Shown: positions 1-8,752, counted from the first letter of the stretch. The stretch: DNA of 64,000 nt from Thermoactinomyces vulgaris (GCF_003688725.1 NZ_REFP01000011.1:118684-182683); one strand, 5' to 3'. The notes: generated by a model from the sequence alone, not told the origin. Numbers and translations are program-made.

Positions 1-999
1 GCGGAGGCCCAGTACCGCCGGGATCCGAGAGAGCTCTCGTTTGAAGAGGGAAAACATTTAATTGATGAGATTGCGATGATGGATTCGCCTTTGTTGGTCT
101 TTACGGGCGGCGATCCATTTATGCGCCCGGATTTGTTTGAATTGGCCATATATGCCATTGAAGAAAAGAACTTACCCGTTTCCATCACCCCCAGCGCCAC
201 CCCCAGGGTGACCCGCCGGGCGGTGGAAAAAGCCAAAGAAGCCAAATTGTCCCGCTGGGCCTTCAGCCTGGATGGTTCATGTGCCGAGATCCATGATTTT
301 TTCCGGGGAACCAAAGGATCTTATGATTTGACCATGAGAGGAATTCAATATCTGAAAGAATTGGGGATTCCGCTTCAAATCAATACCACTGTTTCCAAAT
401 ACAATCTGGAAGATTTGCCGGAGATTGCGGACATAGTCAAAGAGATGGAAGCGGTGTTATGGAGTGTCTTCTTCCTGGTCCCCACCGGGAGGGGATTAAA
501 AAAAGACATGATTTCCCCCGAGGAGCATGAATCGGTGATGAAATGGCTGTACGAGCTCAAAAAAACGATGCCTTGTGATATCAAAGTGACGGAAGCGCCG
601 CACCATCGCCGTGTCTTTTTACAGGAGTCCCGGCGACAGCAGGAAACGGGCGTTTCACAAGCAGGCAAACGAAAAGATGTTTTGGGAAGAGCGCCGAAAG
701 CCGTGAATGACGGAGACGGATTTGTGTTTATCAGTCATATCGGCGAAGTGTATCCCAGCGGTTTTTTGCCGGTGGTTTGCGGAAATGTCCGGTGGGAACC
801 GTTGTGGAAAATTTACCGCGAGTCGCCCGTCATGCAAAACTTGCGGGATAAATCGAAGCTGAAAGGTAAATGCGGGGTTTGTGAATTCAAGGAGATTTGC
901 GGAGGGTCCAGGTCACGGGCTTATGCGTTGACCGGGGATTATCTGGAGAGCGATCCCTCCTGCAGTTACATTCCGGCAGCGTTTCGGCCGGAAACATGA
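1..999 (+). CDS. Radical SAM/SPASM protein, NirJ/AhbD-like, 5' end outside window
   Basis: The reading frame is open from base 1, so the N-terminus with the radical SAM CxxxCxxC cluster lies left of the window. What remains shows the GGDPF stretch typical of the SAM-binding TIM barrel, and a C-terminal SPASM-type cysteine region (CGVCEFKEICGG, then a last Cys near DPSC) that would hold auxiliary iron-sulfur clusters. Relatives include the haem d1/haem b enzymes NirJ and AhbD and peptide-modifying enzymes. Lying beside nirK and near a haem operon fits a tetrapyrrole role, but that is inference and the substrate is not visible in the sequence. It is convergent with nirK and shares a terminator with it. 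Confidence 0.85.
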   Translation, partial: AEAQYRRDPRELSFEEGKHLIDEIAMMDSPLLVFTGGDPFMRPDLFELAIYAIEEKNLPVSITPSATPRVTRRAVEKAKEAKLSRWAFSLDGSCAEIHDFFRGTKGSYDLTMRGIQYLKELGIPLQINTTVSKYNLEDLPEIADIVKEMEAVLWSVFFLVPTGRGLKKDMISPEEHESVMKWLYELKKTMPCDIKVTEAPHHRRVFLQESRRQQETGVSQAGKRKDVLGRAPKAVNDGDGFVFISHIGEVYPSGFLPVVCGNVRWEPLWKIYRESPVMQNLRDKSKLKGKCGVCEFKEICGGSRSRAYALTGDYLESDPSCSYIPAAFRPET

Positions 1000-1012
1000 A
1001 AAAACCAAAGAA

Positions 1013-1050
1013 AAAGGGACTTCCAAGGTCGGAAGTTCCTTTCTTTTTTA
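1013..1050. terminator. Bidirectional terminator between radical SAM gene and nirK
   Basis: The hairpin GGACTTCC/GGAAGTTCC is flanked by A-rich sequence on the left and a T-run on the right, between two convergent genes. Confidence 0.8.
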
Positions 1051-1998
1051 CCGGGTTACCCGGATGATTCCTTTGGCGCCTTTGGAAGCTTGCCGGAGCT
1101 GATGGCTGATGAAAGGATAGTTTCCTTCTTCCGTGACGGTTAGTTCGATCACGGCGCCCGCGCTCGGCGAAAGTTGCACGGTTTGCAGACCATGTAGCCG
1201 GTTGCGGGGATTTCCGTCCAAATAGACAGTATCCAGGGTGGTGCCGATCACATGGAAGGAAGAAACTTCATTCGGCCCGGCGTTGAGCACATACAACCGG
1301 ATCCGTTCGCCGGCTTTTGCATGGAGCGGTTGTTCTTTCAAAGCATAATCGTTGCCGTTGAACACATTGTATTCCGGCATTCCGTTGGTCATGGCACCAA
1401 GGTCATTTTCTTTATACCATTCGCTTTGGACGATGACATATTCGCGGTCGATCGTTGCATCGGTCGGATAGCCGTTTTTGGGTTCAACGATGATCATGCC
1501 GAACATTCCGTTGGCAACGTGTTGCAGGACCGGGTCGGTTCCGCAGTGGTACATGAAGACGCCGGGGGTATCGGCGGAATAGGCGAAGGTGTTTTGCTGA
1601 CGGGGCATCACGTTTGCAAATTTTTTGTCGGGGGCGGCATGGACGGCATGAAAGTCCATCGAATGCGGCAGGTTCGGATCTTTGTTTTTTAAGGTGAAGA
1701 AAAGTGTGTCCCCTTCTTTGACCCGGATCACCGGGCCGGGAACCGTGCCGTTAAAAGTCCAGGCGTTGTAATTCACGCCTTTGGAGATCTCGACGTCCGT
1801 CACTTGTGCGGTCATTTCAATACGGACTGTTTTCCCGTCCCGGGTGATTTTCGGCGGGATCGGCGATGCGTTCTCCCGTTGCACGGCAGGTTCGGTTTTC
1901 TCCGGGGGTGTTTCCGGTTCTTTTTTTGGCGGAATGGAACAACCGGACAGGACAAGCGATGAAATCACAAGAACAGAGAAAAAGTTTATAGTTTTCAT
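1048..1998 (-). CDS. nirK: Copper-containing nitrite reductase, lipoprotein form
   Basis: This enzyme reduces nitrite to nitric oxide outside the cytoplasmic membrane. The 316-aa protein has a lipoprotein signal with Cys20 (LVLSGC) and two cupredoxin domains. All expected ligands are visible: type 1 copper His112, Cys152, His160 and Met165; type 2 copper His117, His151 and the late His in FISHQ. The catalytic Asp115 (HSMDFH) and the second-shell His in SSFHVIG are also present. The gene is single but lies downstream of the DUF2249 operon and close to the NO reductase, so nitrite to N2O is covered in this window. An Fnr-like box lies upstream. The signature is strong enough to exclude a laccase-type oxidase. 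Confidence 0.93.
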   Translation of the reverse strand: MKTINFFSVLVISSLVLSGCSIPPKKEPETPPEKTEPAVQRENASPIPPKITRDGKTVRIEMTAQVTDVEISKGVNYNAWTFNGTVPGPVIRVKEGDTLFFTLKNKDPNLPHSMDFHAVHAAPDKKFANVMPRQQNTFAYSADTPGVFMYHCGTDPVLQHVANGMFGMIIVEPKNGYPTDATIDREYVIVQSEWYKENDLGAMTNGMPEYNVFNGNDYALKEQPLHAKAGERIRLYVLNAGPNEVSSFHVIGTTLDTVYLDGNPRNRLHGLQTVQLSPSAGAVIELTVTEEGNYPFISHQLRQASKGAKGIIRVTR

Positions 1999-2041
1999 TG
2001 ATGATCACCACGTATTCTTTGGTCGTGTCAAATTCTGCAAA

Positions 2042-2057
2042 TGTGCATTATTTCACA
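2042..2057 (-). promoter_or_regulatory. Fnr/CRP-like box upstream of nirK
   Basis: Read towards nirK, the site is TGTGA-AATAAT-GCACA, matching TGTGA-N6-TCACA at 9 of 10 positions. Its centre is about 52 bp from the ATG. That would place a class II start (-41.5) only about 10 nt before the start codon, which is tight, so the site is plausible but not proven. Confidence 0.5.
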
Positions 2058-2182
2058 AATAAGTCGTTGAGACTGCCGGGATTCCCGGATTTTTGGCGGG
2101 ATGTTTCTTTTGGTGCCCCGGGAGGGGCGGGCGGCGTTTGCCGGAAGACAAATGCTGCAGTGATGTGTTGATGAAGGACGGG

Positions 2183-2482
2183 TCAAAAGCCAAGCCATTC
2201 TCTTCCTTCCGGGGAAATTTTCTCCGGTGTCCACGGGGGATCCCAAACCACGTCCACTTCCACGCTTTCCACGGACGGCAATGAACTTAATGCGGCTTTT
2301 ACCCCGCTGACGATGGTGTCATGAAGCGGGCATCCGGGGGTGGTCAGGGTCATCTCGATGAAAATATGGCCGTTTTTGATGTCCATTCGGTAAATCAGCC
2401 CGAGATCCACCACATTGACGCCCAACTCGGGATCATAAACTTCTTTCAGTCTTTCGATGACGGTTTCACGGGTTAAACACAT
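2183..2482 (-). CDS. DUF59/MIP18-type metal-sulfur cluster assembly factor
   Basis: This 99-aa protein belongs to the DUF59 (PaaD/SufT/MIP18) family, which helps load Fe-S clusters into targets. The signature DPELGVNVVDLGLIY is at the N-terminus, and the cluster-related Cys sits in TTPGCPLHD. It starts 10 bp inside the end of the upstream membrane protein gene, with GGAGG before the ATG, so the two are translationally coupled. Its place as third gene of a NO-related operon suggests it repairs or matures metal centres damaged by NO. The family call is secure; the specific client is inference. Confidence 0.85.
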   Translation of the reverse strand: MCLTRETVIERLKEVYDPELGVNVVDLGLIYRMDIKNGHIFIEMTLTTPGCPLHDTIVSGVKAALSSLPSVESVEVDVVWDPPWTPEKISPEGREWLGF

Positions 2483-3750
2483 GCTTTTTCCTCCTTTGAC
2501 CTGAAAGTGAAGACGTTGCCGATGGTGGAGATGGCATACAGGCTGGAAAGCGAAAACAGAAGGAATCCGGCTTGAAAAAGAAAGGTGGATGATGTGACAA
2601 TCCCGGGCACCGTTCCCAAAAAGGCAAAGCCCACAACATAAAGTGCCCGTTTCAATTTCTTCTCCTGAATCATTTCAGAAAGAAGCGGGACTTTGTTCTT
2701 TCCGACCTGGTTGCCGTATTGAAAGGTCCACCATAAAAAAGGCACGATTTTTGACAAATAACCGATGATCGTCAGGTAGACCCATCCCCATAAACCGATC
2801 CAGACGGTCAGGATGAAAAAGGACGGTTGGGAAACGAAAAAGGAACCAACGGCAAACCCAAGAAGACAGAGCGCCGTCAATAAATTGACTCTCAAGGTGA
2901 AATGAATGCCGGCTCCCGGATTTTTCTTGATCCCGGCTTGGCGGATCTGGTGCAATGCGTAAACGTAAAGGCAAAAAGCCACGGCCAAGAGCATGATGGA
3001 AAACCGGCTCCACGGTCCAATCCCCGTCAGGTTGCTTAAAGCCCCGCCGGCCACGGCCAGATTGAAGAGAATGAATGTCCGGTTTTGCCATTGGACCGGA
3101 TGGTTGTGAGAGATGGAAAACATCGGCAACAGTTTATAACTGAAACCGATAATCAGATTGCCGAACCACCCGGCAACTCCGAGCCAGATATGGGTGTAAA
3201 GAAGCTGGTCATGGCTTACACCCAACTTCCCAAGGGTAAAATCAAAACCCATGAACATGCCGCTTGAAGCGGTCAAGATCAGGCAAACCAGCGCACTTCC
3301 CGCATGAAGGGTGACCGGATTCCATTGCCCGGCCCGAAGCAGCGTGATGCCGATGTTGAGAACAAAAAGCAATATGGCCAGAAACAGGAGCGTGCCAAAA
3401 ACGGCAATCCAGCGGGGGTTAAAAAAGAAAAAGCCGAAGATCAAGCCGGTATGGCCGACCAGATAAAATACATAATGGAGTCCCCCCATTCTTTGGCTGA
3501 AGAGTGATTGGTTGAGAACCACCGGAACCAGTTGGTACACCGCTCCCATGGCAATCATGGATGCCCACCCCAGGACGAAGAGATGCGTCAATCCCCATCC
3601 GTACGGGGAGCGGGGTGCCGTCACATGAATGTCAGACTGGAACAAAACCGCTGTGATGAAAAACGCGGTCATTTCCAAGATCCCCGTAATGATAAAGCAC
3701 AGCGGGATTTTCAGTGATGACGAATCGGCATGGATCTTCATCCCTTTCAC
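2473..3750 (-). CDS. Haem-copper oxidase subunit I/NnrS-like 12-TM membrane protein
   Basis: This 425-aa polytopic protein has about twelve hydrophobic helices. Histidines placed as in haem-copper oxidase subunit I families occur in THLFVLGWAS, in HAGS and in YTHIWLGVAGW. It lacks the long quinol/cytochrome domain of NorB, and no complete CuB/FeB ligand set could be assigned by eye, so it may be a haem/NO-binding relative such as NnrS rather than an oxidase. A GTG at 3750 overlaps the stop of the DUF2249 gene; an ATG at 3741 is an alternative start. It forms an operon with the DUF2249 and DUF59 genes. The family is moderately sure, the function is not. Confidence 0.7.
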   Translation of the reverse strand: MKGMKIHADSSSLKIPLCFIITGILEMTAFFITAVLFQSDIHVTAPRSPYGWGLTHLFVLGWASMIAMGAVYQLVPVVLNQSLFSQRMGGLHYVFYLVGHTGLIFGFFFFNPRWIAVFGTLLFLAILLFVLNIGITLLRAGQWNPVTLHAGSALVCLILTASSGMFMGFDFTLGKLGVSHDQLLYTHIWLGVAGWFGNLIIGFSYKLLPMFSISHNHPVQWQNRTFILFNLAVAGGALSNLTGIGPWSRFSIMLLAVAFCLYVYALHQIRQAGIKKNPGAGIHFTLRVNLLTALCLLGFAVGSFFVSQPSFFILTVWIGLWGWVYLTIIGYLSKIVPFLWWTFQYGNQVGKNKVPLLSEMIQEKKLKRALYVVGFAFLGTVPGIVTSSTFLFQAGFLLFSLSSLYAISTIGNVFTFRSKEEKACV

Positions 3751-4277
3751 TTCCTGTCCGTCCGGGGCTTGAAAATGGTAACCTCTGCGGAACCATCCTC
3801 TTTTTGTTCCACTTCACAGGTGCAGCCGAGCCGGTCCAACTCTTCCAACAGATACACGGGAACCCGGTCGTTGTGAATGATCACTTGATCACCGGGGGCG
3901 GCTTTTTCCAATTGATTCAGGGTCCGGACCATCGGTTCCGGAGGTTGAAGTCCCCGGTTGTCCAAGCGGTAAACCTGAGGTTCAATGTTTTCCCCGGTTT
4001 TGAACAGAGGTTCCGCCTTTTCCTCGATCGTTTTCCCGTTTTTCTTATAAAAAAGACAAGTCCAGTGATCCGGGGCCAGCTTGGTGGCATCACACCGAAA
4101 ACCTTTCATTTTTAACATCCGGATTAATGGAACGGGTTTGAAGGTTGTATGCAAAAGCAACTGTTCTTCCTCTTTCAATGAGGCCACAGCGCCCATGATT
4201 TTTTGAAAAGGCTCAGTTTTTTTCCTTAAGTCCTCACGGACATCCAATTCCACGACGGGTTGATTCGGTTGTTTCAT
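3747..4277 (-). CDS. Protein with two DUF2249-type domains
   Basis: The start is the ATG at 4277, preceded by AAAGGAGGG; upstream in-frame codons lie in the promoter. The 176-aa soluble protein starts with a short helical segment, then a DUF2249-type unit containing HTTFKPVPL, and ends with a TusA-like unit with LDNRGLQPPEPM and a later Cys-x-Cys (LGCTCEVEQ). DUF2249 and TusA-like folds are common near NO and denitrification genes, where a role in handling reactive nitrogen or sulfur transfer has been suggested. It is first in the operon with the oxidase-like and DUF59 genes and is preceded by a perfect Fnr-type box at the right spacing. The biochemical role is unknown. Confidence 0.75.
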   Translation of the reverse strand: MKQPNQPVVELDVREDLRKKTEPFQKIMGAVASLKEEEQLLLHTTFKPVPLIRMLKMKGFRCDATKLAPDHWTCLFYKKNGKTIEEKAEPLFKTGENIEPQVYRLDNRGLQPPEPMVRTLNQLEKAAPGDQVIIHNDRVPVYLLEELDRLGCTCEVEQKEDGSAEVTIFKPRTDRK

Positions 4278-4301
4278 CAGTGAATCCCTCCTTTGGTTCC
4301 C

Positions 4302-4344
4302 ACTATATAGAAGGACGGTCCGGGAGGTTGTGACCAAAATCACA
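4302..4344 (-). promoter_or_regulatory. Fnr-dependent class II promoter for the DUF2249 operon
   Basis: TGTGA-CCAAAA-TCACA at 4329-4344 is a perfect dyad. A -10 (TATAGT, 4307-4302 on the minus strand) would start transcription near 4295, which puts the box centre at -41.5, the position of a class II Fnr/CRP activator. The box alone is certain; which regulator binds is inferred. Confidence 0.7.
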
Positions 4345-4375
4345 TCAAAATCCGGGTTTTGTTTTTCCGGGGAAA

Positions 4376-4418
4376 AGTGGGAAATATCACAGAAATTCCG
4401 GAAGAAGCGGACTAAAAT
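4376..4418 (+). promoter_or_regulatory. Second Fnr-like site and -10 for the single DUF2249 gene
   Basis: AGTGG-GAAATA-TCACA (4376-4391) matches the consensus at 8 of 10 positions. A -10 TAAAAT at 4413-4418 gives a start near 4425, again with the site centred at -41.5. The half-site is degenerate, so confidence is moderate. Confidence 0.45.
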
Positions 4419-4455
4419 AAATGCGGAATCCGATCAATAAAAGGAGGGTAAAGCA

Positions 4456-4695
4456 TTGGAACATTCCTTTGCGGCAACCGTCGATGCAAGAGAATATGAA
4501 CCGAAGGACAAGCACCGGATTATTTTTGAAACCTTTGACGGGTTACAGCCCGGACAAGCGATGTTGTTATACAACGACCACGATCCGAAACCACTCTATT
4601 ATCAGTTTCAAATGGAAAGGCCGGAGACTTTCGGGTGGGAGTATTTGGAGGAAGGCCCGGAGGTCTGGCGTGTGGCGATCAGCAAAAAAGGTTGA
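4456..4695 (+). CDS. DUF2249 domain protein
   Basis: This 79-aa single-domain protein has the DUF2249 pattern: DAREYEPKDKHRIIFETFDGL, then a glycine-rich turn, YNDHDPKPLYYQF and a Trp-rich end (GWEYLEEGPEVWRV). The start is TTG at 4456 with AAGGAGGG eight bases upstream. It is transcribed divergently from the double-DUF2249 operon, and both share a 180-bp region with two Fnr-like sites. Proteins of this family are often found with NO reductases, haemerythrins or nitrite reductases. No catalytic residue is defined for the family. Confidence 0.85.
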   Translation: MEHSFAATVDAREYEPKDKHRIIFETFDGLQPGQAMLLYNDHDPKPLYYQFQMERPETFGWEYLEEGPEVWRVAISKKG

Positions 4696-4729
4696 CATTT
4701 CATATTTCCATCCTTCTTGATGATGTGCC

Positions 4730-4763
4730 AAAGGGGATCACTGCTTGAAGCGTGATCCCCTTT
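4730..4763. terminator. Bidirectional terminator
   Basis: The perfect hairpin AAAGGGGATCAC/GTGATCCCCTTT lies between the plus-strand DUF2249 gene and the minus-strand membrane protein gene. Confidence 0.85.
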
Positions 4764-6052
4764 CAAGCGGATGTCACCCCGCTTTTAAAAATAATCACGG
4801 CTCCGGTCGCATAAAGAACGAGGATCAGTGCCGTCAACAGCAGTTGAACCGGTACGAGGTTAAATCCGCTGATTTCCACCAAGTAATTAAAAAAATCATA
4901 CAAGTCGGGCGTGATTTCGATGAAGGCAATGGTATACAAGGCCAGAGCGGCATTTTTGGCAAATTTCTTTTGCGCTTCCTCTTTGCGCTGTTCAGCCCGG
5001 CGCATTTCTTCATTGGAGAGAAGTTCAATCCATGAATCGAGTTTTTCGCTCAACGCTTCCAACAATTGATGGATACGGCTTGTCTCGCTTAATCCGTCGA
5101 CCATGGGTTTAAACCGCTCGGGCAAACGGGATTCGTCCGTATATTGGATGATCAGAGGGATATCATCGATTTCCACTTTTAAATTGATGCATTGATCGAT
5201 GGACAAATTCAGTTGTTTGAATTCATCTTTTTCAATAGGCAGCCATTGATCCAGGCAATACAAGTAGAACCAGTAATGTTGCAAATTCAATTCAATCAAT
5301 TCATAAATCTCTTTGTCTGAATCATCAAATTCTCCAAAGATGATGACGGCGGCCCAACTCATAAAAATCATGAGCTGCTTCCGGTCATCGTAGTCCACGG
5401 GTGTCGAGTGGATGTTTTCCAGGTATTCCAACACTTTCTCTTTTTTTGCATTCATTTTTGAAAGTTCATTGGAATCATCATAACCGATTAAATCCGGTTT
5501 TAAAATGGCGGGAATCCCTTTTTGCAAAAAGCGGGGCAGACGGTCAAAGCGGGAGGTGTCCACATTGCCTTGAAGCGGGCTGAAAAAAACCATGGTCATG
5601 ACGTAAGAAAGTCCGTTGTATTCCCAACCCGAGGAAGCGCTGGGTCGAAGCTCTTTCTTGTGTTTTCTTACCAACTCCCTCAACTCTTTGGTAATGACAT
5701 AGATGACGGGAGAAATGTCATGGGTCCAATTGAGAATTTTTTGGTGGGATTTTTTCCTTTTTTCCAGATACCTCGCGGCAAAGGTCATGTTTCCGATGTA
5801 AATTTGCGGTTTGGAATAGTATTTAAACAGCCCGATTCCGGTTTGAAAAATATATAAAAATAATTGATCGGTGATTTTGGTGCAGATACATTTTTCATAC
5901 AAAATCACTTTTTCCCTTTTCGTCAACGGGGATACTTGAAAATTTTTGGACAGATAAGCGCTGATTTCTTCGAATAATTCCGGGGAAAGCCGGGCGCCGA
6001 GATCAAACGGGATGTATCGGACCGGTTCTGACAAAATTTGATAGAAAGTCAA
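4763..6052 (-). CDS. Unrecognised 429-aa protein with C-terminal membrane segments
   Basis: The chosen start is TTG at 6052, five bases after GGGGGAG; the in-frame ATG at 6070 has no ribosome binding site. About 350 residues are soluble and mixed alpha/beta. A charged helical stretch rich in Glu, Arg and Lys (near SNEEMRRAEQRKEEAQKK) follows, then two hydrophobic segments at the C-terminus. This soluble-coiled-2TM layout recalls CorA-like or sensor proteins, but no family motif was recognised. It stands alone between DUF2249 and the NO reductase, in a region of long AT-rich spacers. The function cannot be stated. Confidence 0.7.
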   Translation of the reverse strand: MTFYQILSEPVRYIPFDLGARLSPELFEEISAYLSKNFQVSPLTKREKVILYEKCICTKITDQLFLYIFQTGIGLFKYYSKPQIYIGNMTFAARYLEKRKKSHQKILNWTHDISPVIYVITKELRELVRKHKKELRPSASSGWEYNGLSYVMTMVFFSPLQGNVDTSRFDRLPRFLQKGIPAILKPDLIGYDDSNELSKMNAKKEKVLEYLENIHSTPVDYDDRKQLMIFMSWAAVIIFGEFDDSDKEIYELIELNLQHYWFYLYCLDQWLPIEKDEFKQLNLSIDQCINLKVEIDDIPLIIQYTDESRLPERFKPMVDGLSETSRIHQLLEALSEKLDSWIELLSNEEMRRAEQRKEEAQKKFAKNAALALYTIAFIEITPDLYDFFNYLVEISGFNLVPVQLLLTALILVLYATGAVIIFKSGVTSA

Positions 6053-6182
6053 GTCCGCTCCCCCTTTCATTTAGTTATAAAAATAAACAAAAATTGCATA
6101 ATATTACCTTTGTTTATTAATTATAAATAGAATTATATAAAAGATTCAACGGATGATTTTAAAATAAAACAACATGACACAG

Positions 6183-6214
6183 AAAAATCCCTGCTGCATG
6201 TAGAAACAGCAGGG
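6183..6214 (-). terminator. Terminator of the NO reductase gene
   Basis: On the minus strand, the hairpin CCCTGCTG/CAGCAGGG is followed by ATTTTTC directly after the norZ stop. Confidence 0.8.
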
Positions 6215-6225
6215 AGACGGGGTGG

Positions 6226-8508
6226 TTATACATCTTTTGTTTTCTCAGCATAAGGAAGGCGTTTTCCCGTCAGGGACCATCCGGTTTTCAGCCCCAGGAC
6301 AAACCAGCCGAGGACAAGTGCACCGATGGCAAAGAGGGTGTCTCCGATGGTCCGGAGCCAGACAAAGGTGTGAATGATCCCCTGCGACATGAATTGGGCG
6401 GAACGGGCGTACCAGGTTCCGTGTTCGACGCTGGCCCATGTTTGCATCAGGCCGATGGGGAGCAGGCTTAAAAGAACCATGAGCGCCAGTCCAATGTTGA
6501 TGGTCCAAAACGAGAACGACAACGCTTTGGTCTTCCAAATCGATGGTTGGGTCAAACCGCGCAAACAGAAGAGCATCAATCCGATCCCGAGCATGCCGTA
6601 CACACCGAACAAAGCGGTATGCCCGTGTACGGAGGTGGTGTTCAAACCTTGCATGTAATAAAGGGCGATCGGGGGATTGATAAAAAACCCGAACAATCCG
6701 GCACCGGTCAGGTTCCAGAAAGCAACGGCAATGAAGTAGTATATGGGCCATCGATAGGCTTGCACCCAGGGGCGGACCCGGGTGAGGGTTAAATTTTGAT
6801 ACGCTTCAAACCCGATCAGCACGAGCGGAACGACCTCAAGGGCACTGAAGGTTGCACCCAACGCCAAAACCCCGATCGGCGTTCCGCTGAAATACAGGTG
6901 GTGGAATGTGCCGATAATCCTGCCGAACAAGAAAACAATGGTAGAAAATAAAACGGAAGCGGTTGCGGTGGCTGTTCTCAAAAGTCCCATGCGAGTGAAC
7001 AGGAAGGCGATGACAACGGTCGCAAACACTTCAAAAAATCCTTCCACCCACAGATGGACCACCCACCAGCGCCAGTATTCGGCGATGGCCAAATGCGTGT
7101 GTTGACCCCACATCAGGGCGGGGATGTAAAACAAGGGAATGGCGGTGGATGCAATCATGAACAAAATGAGCAAATGTCTGTCGTTTTGTTTCTTTTTCAG
7201 TGCCGGCCAAATTGCCCGCAACATCAAAAACAACCAAAGGAAAAGTCCGATGGTCAAAAATAACTGCCAAAACCTTCCCAGATCGGTATACTCATATCCC
7301 TGATGACCGAACCAGAAGTTGGACTTCAGCCCGAACCGTTCTTGAACAGCATACCACTGTCCGGCCATTGAGCCGATGACAATGATCACTAAGCAGACAA
7401 ATAAAATGTTGACTAACAGACGTTGGTGTTTCGGTTCACGGCCGGAGACCGCCGGGGCCACAAACAAGCCGGTGGCGATCCAAGCCGTGGCAATCCAGAA
7501 GATGGCCAGTTGGGTATGCCATGTGCGGGTGATGGAATAGGGAATCCATTCGGCAATGGGAATCCCGTAAAAACCGCTTCCTTCAATCTGGTAATGCGCG
7601 GTGACGGCTCCCAACGCCACTTGAATCACCCATAATATACCGACCACCCAGAAATATTTCAGCGTTGCTTTCATGGATGGAGTGGGAGACAAGGCAAGCA
7701 AAGGATCTTTCTCGGGAAAATGATCTTCCGATCCAATTTCATCGTGTTGTTGCGTGGCATAATACCAAGCCAGAGCGCCTACGCCGGCCAGCAACAGGAC
7801 GAAGCTGACCACCGACCAGAGTACCATTTCCCCGGTGGGATGATTGCCGATGAGGGGTTCATGCGGCCAGTTATTGGTGTAAGTAATGTCACTTCCCGGA
7901 CGGTTCGTCGCACATGCCCAGGTTGACCAGAATAAAAAGGCGTTTAAGGATTTCATCCGCCCGGGATTTTTGACGGTCCCTTCGGGAATGGCATATTTTT
8001 CGCGCAAATCATCCAGTTTCGGATCGCTGCCAAACAATGATGAATAGTGCCGGCTGATGTGGGAAACCGCCTCGGCGCGCAAAGGGGAAATGACGAGATT
8101 GCCGGTTTCCGGTTGATAGGTGTTGGTTCTGATTTCTTTTTTCAATCGGGCTTGAAGCATGGCTTTTTTCTCATCGTCCAGTTGCTGATACGGTTTTTTG
8201 AATTGATCCGCGGCATATCGGTTTAACATCCACACGGCTTCCCGGTGCAGCCAATCCGCATTCCAATCCGGGGCCACATAAGCGCCGTGTCCCCAGATGG
8301 TTCCCAATTCCTGGCCGCCGATGGATTGCCAAACGTTTTGCCCTTCTTTGATATCTTTTTCGGTGAATAAAACCTTGCCGGTTGTGGTCACGACCTTTTT
8401 GGGAACCGGGGGCATGGTTTGATAAATTCTTCCCCCGTAATATCCCAAAATGGCGAATGAAATCAGAATCACCAGTCCAAGACCGGTCCAAAGCCGGGAA
8501 TATCGCAT
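6226..8508 (-). CDS. norZ: Quinol-dependent nitric oxide reductase (qNOR)
   Basis: This enzyme reduces two NO to N2O with electrons from quinol (or cytochrome c in CuA-type relatives) in the membrane. The 760-aa protein has an N-terminal helix, a large extracytoplasmic domain with the qNOR marker WGHGAYVAPDWNADWLHR, and then about twelve helices. Active-site features include the glutamates and His in VHLWVEGFFEVFATV and the HH pair in GTFHHLYFSGTP. The start at 8508 follows AGGAGG with an 8-base gap; the longer frame to 8559 is not used. It is monocistronic, ends at a strong hairpin and is divergent from the haem operon. No CuA motif was noticed. Symbol norZ/norB is used in Bacillales. Confidence 0.93.
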   Translation of the reverse strand: MRYSRLWTGLGLVILISFAILGYYGGRIYQTMPPVPKKVVTTTGKVLFTEKDIKEGQNVWQSIGGQELGTIWGHGAYVAPDWNADWLHREAVWMLNRYAADQFKKPYQQLDDEKKAMLQARLKKEIRTNTYQPETGNLVISPLRAEAVSHISRHYSSLFGSDPKLDDLREKYAIPEGTVKNPGRMKSLNAFLFWSTWACATNRPGSDITYTNNWPHEPLIGNHPTGEMVLWSVVSFVLLLAGVGALAWYYATQQHDEIGSEDHFPEKDPLLALSPTPSMKATLKYFWVVGILWVIQVALGAVTAHYQIEGSGFYGIPIAEWIPYSITRTWHTQLAIFWIATAWIATGLFVAPAVSGREPKHQRLLVNILFVCLVIIVIGSMAGQWYAVQERFGLKSNFWFGHQGYEYTDLGRFWQLFLTIGLFLWLFLMLRAIWPALKKKQNDRHLLILFMIASTAIPLFYIPALMWGQHTHLAIAEYWRWWVVHLWVEGFFEVFATVVIAFLFTRMGLLRTATATASVLFSTIVFLFGRIIGTFHHLYFSGTPIGVLALGATFSALEVVPLVLIGFEAYQNLTLTRVRPWVQAYRWPIYYFIAVAFWNLTGAGLFGFFINPPIALYYMQGLNTTSVHGHTALFGVYGMLGIGLMLFCLRGLTQPSIWKTKALSFSFWTINIGLALMVLLSLLPIGLMQTWASVEHGTWYARSAQFMSQGIIHTFVWLRTIGDTLFAIGALVLGWFVLGLKTGWSLTGKRLPYAEKTKDV

Positions 8509-8660
8509 GTCAAAATCCTCCTGATCCGTTTTTAAGCTGGTACTATTTTTTGGAACCAAGTATTTTTATTCAAAAACAAAAGAAGAAAAAGAACGGAAGG
8601 GAAGACAGAATCTGGACATTTTATGAAGAAAATCGGGAAACGCTTGGCAAAAAAATATAT

Positions 8661-8676
8661 TGTGATATCATTAACA
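8661..8676. promoter_or_regulatory. Fnr-like box between norZ and hemE
   Basis: TGTGA-TATCAT-TAACA fits TGTGA-N6-TCACA at 9 of 10 positions. It is about 150 bp from norZ and 170 bp from hemE. A possible norZ -10 (TAAAAT, minus strand, 8623-8618) would place it near -57, so the spacing does not settle which gene it serves. Confidence 0.4.
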
Positions 8677-8723
8677 ATGTGCAGAGGCAAACACTCTTTC
8701 GCTATGTTTTCATCAGGAAAATA

Positions 8724-8752
8724 TTGGGATGGATGTTCAGGGAATATATAAT
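8724..8752 (+). promoter_or_regulatory. Sigma-A promoter of the haem operon
   Basis: TTGGGA at 8724-8729, a 17-bp spacer and TATAAT at 8747-8752, about 95 bp before hemE. Confidence 0.6.
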
